NCBI RefSeq assembly: GCF_000172155.1 | Contig: NZ_ABIZ01000001.1 | Location: forward strand, 2,885,105-2,949,104 | Length of the DNA stretch: 64,000 nt | Origin: Verrucomicrobium spinosum DSM 4136 = JCM 18804 | GTDB lineage: Bacteria; Verrucomicrobiota; Verrucomicrobiia; Verrucomicrobiales; Verrucomicrobiaceae | Reading direction: 5' to 3' | In this document: positions 59,582 through 64,000 of the stretch, piece after piece | Layout: every line of letters begins with the position of its first letter | Position numbering within the stretch: position 1 is the stretch's first letter | Program-made: the position numbers and the translations under genes | Notes under the pieces: model-generated | What the model saw: only the letters and a program-made list of their open reading frames with translations | Databases searched by the model: none | Told to the model about the DNA's origin: nothing

Positions 59582-60241
59582 ATGCCTCTAGCAGTTGATG
59601 TGCCCCCCGTGCTTAATCACCGTCTCGTCGGCAAGACGCAGGGGGCGGGTTTAGGATGTTCACTCATCGCCGCCATCGTCTTGCTGGGTTTGGGGAGTTC
59701 GATTCTCTTTTACGGCTCCACCGGTGCGGACAAGAGGTGGCTGGCTTGGCTGGTGGGTGGCGGCATGTGTTTCCTGGGCACGCTTTTCATCTGGTCATGG
59801 ATCACCCAGCTCTTTGCGGTGGGAACGATGGCCACATTGGTGGAGGTCTCTGAGCTGCCGATACGACCAGGCTCCGAGTTCAAAATGGCGCTGATCCAGC
59901 CCGGTCCGGCCGCTCTCCGCTCTGTGAAGGTGAAGGTGATCTGTCGGGAGACTACCAGCCGGGTGGTAACCAAGCACATGGGTAAGGGCCGAGCTCCTCG
60001 CCGTGATCGGATGGTGAGCGAGAAATTTCTCCATGAACAGGTGCTGGCAGAGGCCAGAGACCTTCGGGTCACGGCGGGCGACGCCTGGCAACAGACCTAT
60101 GATGTCGCCCTCCCGGCAGGACTGCCAGGGTCGGAGCTGATGAAAACGCCCCAGGTCCGGTGGACGGTGGAACTCACGGGCAAGCTCCATGGACTGGGCC
60201 GGTTTTATCGTGTGCATGAGTTGGATGTGGCAGAAGGTTGA
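59582..60241 (+). CDS. Hypothetical membrane protein, 219 aa
   Basis: Two membrane helices (about 25-45 and 55-80) are followed by a soluble beta-rich domain (SELPIRPGSEFKMALIQPGP, then VRWTVELTGKLHGLGRFYRV) that resembles arrestin-like or immunoglobulin-like folds of DUF3592-type proteins. The ATG at 59582 is preferred over 59576 because AGGAG at 59571-59575 gives normal spacing to the second one. It lies 24 bp after the DUF971 gene and may be cotranscribed with it. Confidence 0.7.
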   Translation: MPLAVDVPPVLNHRLVGKTQGAGLGCSLIAAIVLLGLGSSILFYGSTGADKRWLAWLVGGGMCFLGTLFIWSWITQLFAVGTMATLVEVSELPIRPGSEFKMALIQPGPAALRSVKVKVICRETTSRVVTKHMGKGRAPRRDRMVSEKFLHEQVLAEARDLRVTAGDAWQQTYDVALPAGLPGSELMKTPQVRWTVELTGKLHGLGRFYRVHELDVAEG

Positions 60242-60273
60242 CGCTTTTAACGACCTTTTCCGGGCGCGGCGGC

Positions 60274-63063
60274 ATGTCTTGTGCTTGGTTGGGAGACAAG
60301 ACCTTGGAAACGAAGCCTGCCTCAACACTGATCGAACATGGATTTAAACTCCTTGATAAGGAGTTGTCCTTTCTCATGGAAGCCTTTGCTGCGGCCCTGC
60401 GCCGGATTGGCGAGCCTGAACTGGCGGATCGCATGCCCTGGACGGGGCAGCCTCTGCCGGAGCAATCCGGGCCCAATCGACCGCTCTGCCAGGCATACTC
60501 CACCGCATTCCAGTTGCTGAACCTAGTCGAGGAGCGCGTCGCCCTACAGGTGCGACGCCTGCGCGAGAAGGAACTCGGACCCCTGGCTGAGCGGGGGCTG
60601 TGGCCAGACAAGCTGGCCGCCATGCGGGAACTGGATCTGGATGCCCGCGCCATGGTGGAAATCATGAAGTCCGTGCGCGTGGAGCCAGTGCTCACGGCGC
60701 ACCCCACGGAAGCCAAGCGGGACAGCGTGCGCGAACGGCATCGCGAGATCTACGACCTCCTGGAGCGCAGGGAGAACCCTGCCTTTACCCCTCGCGAGCA
60801 AGAGCGTGTCCGGGGTTTCTTGGAGGCCCAGTTGGAATCCCTTTGGCGCACGGGAGAAATTCACGTCACCCGACCCAGCATCGCTGAGGAACTGGAGAAT
60901 GCCCTCTTCTTCTTGCGCGAGGTCTTTCCTGAGGCGGTCACCCGGACCCGGACCCATTTGCGCGAGGCCTGGATTGCGGCGGGGCTTGACCCCGTAGCGT
61001 TGAAGGAGCTTCCGCCTTTAATCCGCTTTGGCACCTGGATCGGTGGCGACCGCGACGGGCATCCGTTTGTGACTGCCGAGGTCACGAAGTCTTCTCTCCA
61101 GTCACTGCGCAATAATGCGCTCCGGCTCTTTGCCCGCAAATTAAACCGGCTCGCCTACAACCTCCCGCTGAGCAAACACTTCCAGGAAGTGCCTGCCTCA
61201 CTGGGGGAACTGGTGACTCGTCTGGTAAAGGAGCTGGAAGGCTACGAGGTGGTGGATGTGCCAGCCCTGCTGGATCACCACGATGAGGAACCCTGGCGTC
61301 TGGCCGCTTCTTTGATGCGCGGAAAGCTGTTGCTGACGCGTGATCATCCGGATGCCGCCACGATCTATGCCGCTCCTGCGGCACTGGATGCTGACCTCCT
61401 TCTCCTGGCGGAATGTCTGAGTGCGGTCGGCGCAGAGCATCTGGTGCAGGATTATGTGGATCCTCTTCGCCATCAGCTTGCGGCCTTTGGCTTCCATTCG
61501 GCGATCCTGGATGTGCGGCAGAATTCTGCCTTCCATGAGAAGGCGCTCACGCAGCTCCTGGTGAAGGCGGGTGTGCCCAATGCCGCCAGCTTCCCAAGCT
61601 GGTCGGAAGGGGAAAAACGGACGCTGCTGGACCATGAACTGGCGTCGCCCCGGCCGTTTCTTTCCCCTGGTCTCTCGGCGGGACCTGAGGCCGATGCGGT
61701 GCTGGAGTGTTATCGCGTGCTGGCCGAGTACCGTGCCCGCCACGGCGGGGCAGGTCTCGGTTCGTTGATCGTTTCCATGACCCGCGGGGTGAATGACCTC
61801 CTCACGGTTTATGTGCTGGCGCGGGAAGCGGGCCTGATCGAGCTCACCGCTCAGGGCCTGCGTAGCCCGCTGCCAGTGGTGCCCCTGTTTGAGACCATGG
61901 ACGACCTCGCCCATGCGCCGTCGGTGGTGGATGATTTCCTCAGCCACCCGGTCACCCGCATCAGCTTGACGGGGGAGGGCGGTAGCAACACGCCCGACTT
62001 CCAGATGATGCTGGGCTACTCGGATTCCAACAAGGACTGCGGCATCTTTGCCAGCCAGTGGGGCCTTCATCGTGCCCAGGAGGCCTTGTTTGAGGTGACG
62101 CGTCGTCACGGTGTGCGTCCGGTGTTCTTCCATGGGCGTGGTGGGACAGTGGGCCGCGGAGCCGGTCCGACCCATTGGTTCATGGAGGCTCTGCCTCATG
62201 GATCGCTGGGCGGCTCGTTCCGCATGACGGAGCAGGGGGAGACCATCTCCCAAAAATACTCACACCTTGGCTCTGCCACCTACCAAGTGGAGACCCTCAC
62301 CGCTTCCGTATCCGCCGCCACGGCCAAGCACCGCCATGCGTCCAAGCCTGCTGATCCTTGCCGCGAGATCCTGGACCGGCTCGCCGGCTGGAGTATCGAG
62401 GCCTACCGCGGCCTGCTGCATGCACCGGACTTCATCACCTTCTACCGCGAGGCTACGCCAATTGACGCGCTGGAGAACTCCCGCATTGGTTCGCGTCCCT
62501 CGCGTCGCACGGGACGCGCCAGTCTGGAGGATCTTCGGGCCATCCCCTGGGTCTTTTCCTGGACGCAGTCCCGCTTTTATCTGCCGGGTTGGTTTGGGGT
62601 CGGCTCCGCCTTTGAGCGGCTCAAGGTGGAGGCTCCGGATGACTATGCAGCTTTGGAAGGCAGCATCTCAGAGTCCAGCTTCCTCCGCTACGTGCTGACC
62701 AACATGGACGGTTCCATCGTCAGTGCGAATGAGGAGATCATGCTGGCCTACGGGTCCCTCGTCACCGACGAGGCCGTCCGGACGCGGTTCATGGAACTGA
62801 TCATCGCCGAGTTTCATCGTACCCGCGAGCATCTGGGCACCATCCTGCACGGCGGCGGCTTCGGCTCCCGCCGACCCCGCATGGCCCGCACCCTTCAGGT
62901 TCGTGAGGCTCCGCTCAAGGTGCTGCACCACCAGCAGGTCGCCCTGCTGAAGGAGTGGCGGAGGCTTACAGCCGCCGGAGACACTGCCGCTGCGGAGGCC
63001 ATGATCCCGGACCTGTTAATCTCGATCAACGCCATTGCTTCGGGGTTGAGGACCACGGGTTAG
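60274..63063 (+). CDS. ppc: Phosphoenolpyruvate carboxylase
   Basis: Ppc makes oxaloacetate from PEP and bicarbonate, refilling the TCA cycle. The 929-aa protein has all signatures: VLTAHPTEAKR with catalytic His143, GGDRDGHPFVT, MLGYSDSNKDCGI, FFHGRGGTVGRGAGP (the Arg/Gly catalytic loop) and SWTQSRFYLPGWFGVGSA. The C-terminus ends RTTG where NTG is usual. The ATG at 60274 was chosen; an in-frame TTG at 60238 would overlap the previous stop. The gene is intact and stands alone. Confidence 0.97.
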   Translation: MSCAWLGDKTLETKPASTLIEHGFKLLDKELSFLMEAFAAALRRIGEPELADRMPWTGQPLPEQSGPNRPLCQAYSTAFQLLNLVEERVALQVRRLREKELGPLAERGLWPDKLAAMRELDLDARAMVEIMKSVRVEPVLTAHPTEAKRDSVRERHREIYDLLERRENPAFTPREQERVRGFLEAQLESLWRTGEIHVTRPSIAEELENALFFLREVFPEAVTRTRTHLREAWIAAGLDPVALKELPPLIRFGTWIGGDRDGHPFVTAEVTKSSLQSLRNNALRLFARKLNRLAYNLPLSKHFQEVPASLGELVTRLVKELEGYEVVDVPALLDHHDEEPWRLAASLMRGKLLLTRDHPDAATIYAAPAALDADLLLLAECLSAVGAEHLVQDYVDPLRHQLAAFGFHSAILDVRQNSAFHEKALTQLLVKAGVPNAASFPSWSEGEKRTLLDHELASPRPFLSPGLSAGPEADAVLECYRVLAEYRARHGGAGLGSLIVSMTRGVNDLLTVYVLAREAGLIELTAQGLRSPLPVVPLFETMDDLAHAPSVVDDFLSHPVTRISLTGEGGSNTPDFQMMLGYSDSNKDCGIFASQWGLHRAQEALFEVTRRHGVRPVFFHGRGGTVGRGAGPTHWFMEALPHGSLGGSFRMTEQGETISQKYSHLGSATYQVETLTASVSAATAKHRHASKPADPCREILDRLAGWSIEAYRGLLHAPDFITFYREATPIDALENSRIGSRPSRRTGRASLEDLRAIPWVFSWTQSRFYLPGWFGVGSAFERLKVEAPDDYAALEGSISESSFLRYVLTNMDGSIVSANEEIMLAYGSLVTDEAVRTRFMELIIAEFHRTREHLGTILHGGGFGSRRPRMARTLQVREAPLKVLHHQQVALLKEWRRLTAAGDTAAAEAMIPDLLISINAIASGLRTTG

Positions 63064-63168
63064 GGCGGTTCGGTGCGTCAGTGCGTCGGTTGGGGGTTCG
63101 AGGTATCTTGAGCCTCCAGCGTGATGCTGGCCTGCAGTGGGTCCTTCTTCGGGGGGGGAGCAACACCT

Positions 63169-63355
63169 GGATGCGGAGCATCTTTGGGACTGCGGCGAGA
63201 ATCGCCGCTTTTGGGAGTCCTGTGTGGGGCAAGTAGCCTGTGTGTGCAGCGGAGTTCGTGAGTTTTTGCGGGGACCAACAGGTAGGAGTACCTCATAAGG
63301 CCCTGCCAAAGCGGTGATTCTCACCGCAGTCCCAAAATCCTGCTTCGCAGGATCA
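63169..63355. repeat. Palindromic repeat element, copy B
   Basis: The core 63183-63337 begins TTTGGGACTGCGGCGAGAAT and ends GCGGTGATTCTCACCGC plus AGTCCCAAAA, the same arms as copy A at 17044-17200, with the word GGAGTCCTGTGT shared just inside the left arm. The outer hairpins differ: GATGCGGAGCATC at 63169-63181 and TCCTGCTTCGCAGGA after the right arm. It lies in the 690-bp gap between ppc and the EamA gene, in which I see no gene. Confidence 0.8.
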
Positions 63356-63754
63356 GGTGGTGGATGCAGTGGGTAGTTGGGTGTGTGTTCGGCTTCCCGT
63401 GTCGTGGGGTGGGGGGCTGAACCGCTGGAAGCCGGTGGCACTTTTCATTTCACTTGCACTCCGCCTCTTCAGCCGTATCCAGTGGCCAGTTTATCTCCTT
63501 AATGTCTCTCCTCGTCACACGCCCTAAATGGCAACACCTCTGGCTTTGGCTGCTCAAGCCAAAGGGCGCGGTGATCGAGTGACGCGCTGGATGATTGAAA
63601 CGCAAGCCCTTAAGTGGCGCGATTTTCCCGGATCCAGCAGCAGGCTAGGTGCCTGCCAGGCTTCTCTCTTCACTACCCGCCCGACGCTCCCAGCCTCGGG
63701 CGTTTATGTTTCCATGCCTCGGTTTCGCTTTGCCTTCCCTTGTCCCCCTGACCC

Positions 63755-64000
63755 ATGTCCCGCAGTTTCAAATCCTCGCTCGTTACCTTTCTCATCGTTG
63801 CTGGCAGTTCGCTGTTCTTCTGCTCCAAAGCTGTGTTCGTAAAACTGGCCTACCGCTATGGGTTGGATGCCGTGACGACGCTGGCACTGCGCATGGCCAT
63901 GGCGTTTCCGTTCTTTTTGATCGGCGGGATTTGGGCCTCGTCTGGCAAGCAGGTTCACCCGCTCACGAGCCGTGACTGGGCGAGGCTGGCCTTGCTGGGA
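63755..64000 (+). CDS. EamA/DMT family transporter, 5' part only
   Basis: The frame is open from the ATG at 63755 to the window edge (82 codons). It begins MSRSFKSSLVTFLIVAGSSL, continues FFCSKAVFVKLAYRYGLDAV, then ALRMAMAFPFFLIGGIW. Two membrane helices and the KxxFVKLAYRYG-TxxxLR pattern are typical of the drug/metabolite transporter superfamily (EamA repeat 1). The gene is cut by the window end, so substrate and length cannot be judged. Confidence 0.8.
   Translation, partial: MSRSFKSSLVTFLIVAGSSLFFCSKAVFVKLAYRYGLDAVTTLALRMAMAFPFFLIGGIWASSGKQVHPLTSRDWARLALLG

Noticed and set aside
63528-63842. 104-codon plus-strand frame before the EamA gene
   Set aside because: It overlaps the EamA start in another frame; its Pro/Ser/Arg-rich translation is typical of a shadow.
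1-64000. CRISPR array, rRNA or tRNA genes
   Set aside because: No regularly spaced direct repeats with unique spacers and no cloverleaf or rRNA-like sequence were seen in any spacer.

Overview
The window looks like a chromosome segment from a Verrucomicrobiota bacterium, probably near Verrucomicrobium, Roseimicrobium or Prosthecobacter. This placement is an inference from protein families that are frequent in that phylum (DUF1080 and DUF1501 secreted proteins, a BlaR1-type M56 protein with a large extra domain, TAT-type oxidoreductases, tandem Kup carriers), from high GC coding sequence with poor Shine-Dalgarno sites, and from the abundant palindromic intergenic repeats. No rRNA, tRNA or CRISPR array was seen.

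Layout. 1-14.8 kb, plus strand: housekeeping and transport (ABC-F ATPase, DUF4126 membrane protein, SulP-STAS-cNMP permease, two tandem Kup potassium carriers, purH, pdxJ, acpS, mgtE). 15.0-16.9 kb: an OxyR regulator that keeps both redox cysteines, divergent from what is left of a catalase, then a cupin. 17.0-17.5 kb: two palindromic repeat elements. 17.5-27.8 kb, minus strand: a nitrogen-scavenging cluster in the order urtB-urtC-urtD-urtE-hupE-ureA-ureB-ureC-ureE-ureF-ureG-ureD. It covers urea import, nickel import, urease and its maturation factors, with a candidate sigma-54 promoter just before urtB and no urtA in the window. 27.8-28.4 kb: repeats and hairpins. 28.4-33.5 kb, minus strand: two PLP-dependent cystathionine-synthase-like genes and an esterase; a complete IS4-type element with a 9-bp target duplication sits between the two PLP genes.

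33.5-44.4 kb: a Gfo/Idh/MocA oxidoreductase, a DUF1080 plus nucleoside-hydrolase fusion, RNase R with a long basic tail, a DUF1501 protein whose 3' end runs into a 14-bp tandem repeat, and a BlaI repressor/M56 sensor pair with two candidate operators. 44.5-51.4 kb: an accessory-looking run of small, unrelated, separately spaced minus-strand genes (hypotheticals, YqeY-like, DUF2200, SnoaL-like, DUF4279, GFA, VOC). 51.5-56.7 kb, minus strand: ketosynthase, GtrA, a sugar-isomerase-like TIM barrel, murA and prmC. 56.8-64.0 kb: a cNMP-binding protein, a kinase-like unknown, a POTRA-like secreted protein, a DUF971 protein, a membrane protein, PEP carboxylase, and the start of an EamA transporter cut by the window edge.

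The most unusual content is the intergenic DNA. Several palindromic element families occur, two of them in two copies each, and many spacers hold short quasi-repeated word arrays. The catalase remnant beside an intact OxyR, the UrtA-less urea cluster and the M56 fusion are the other points most worth following up.
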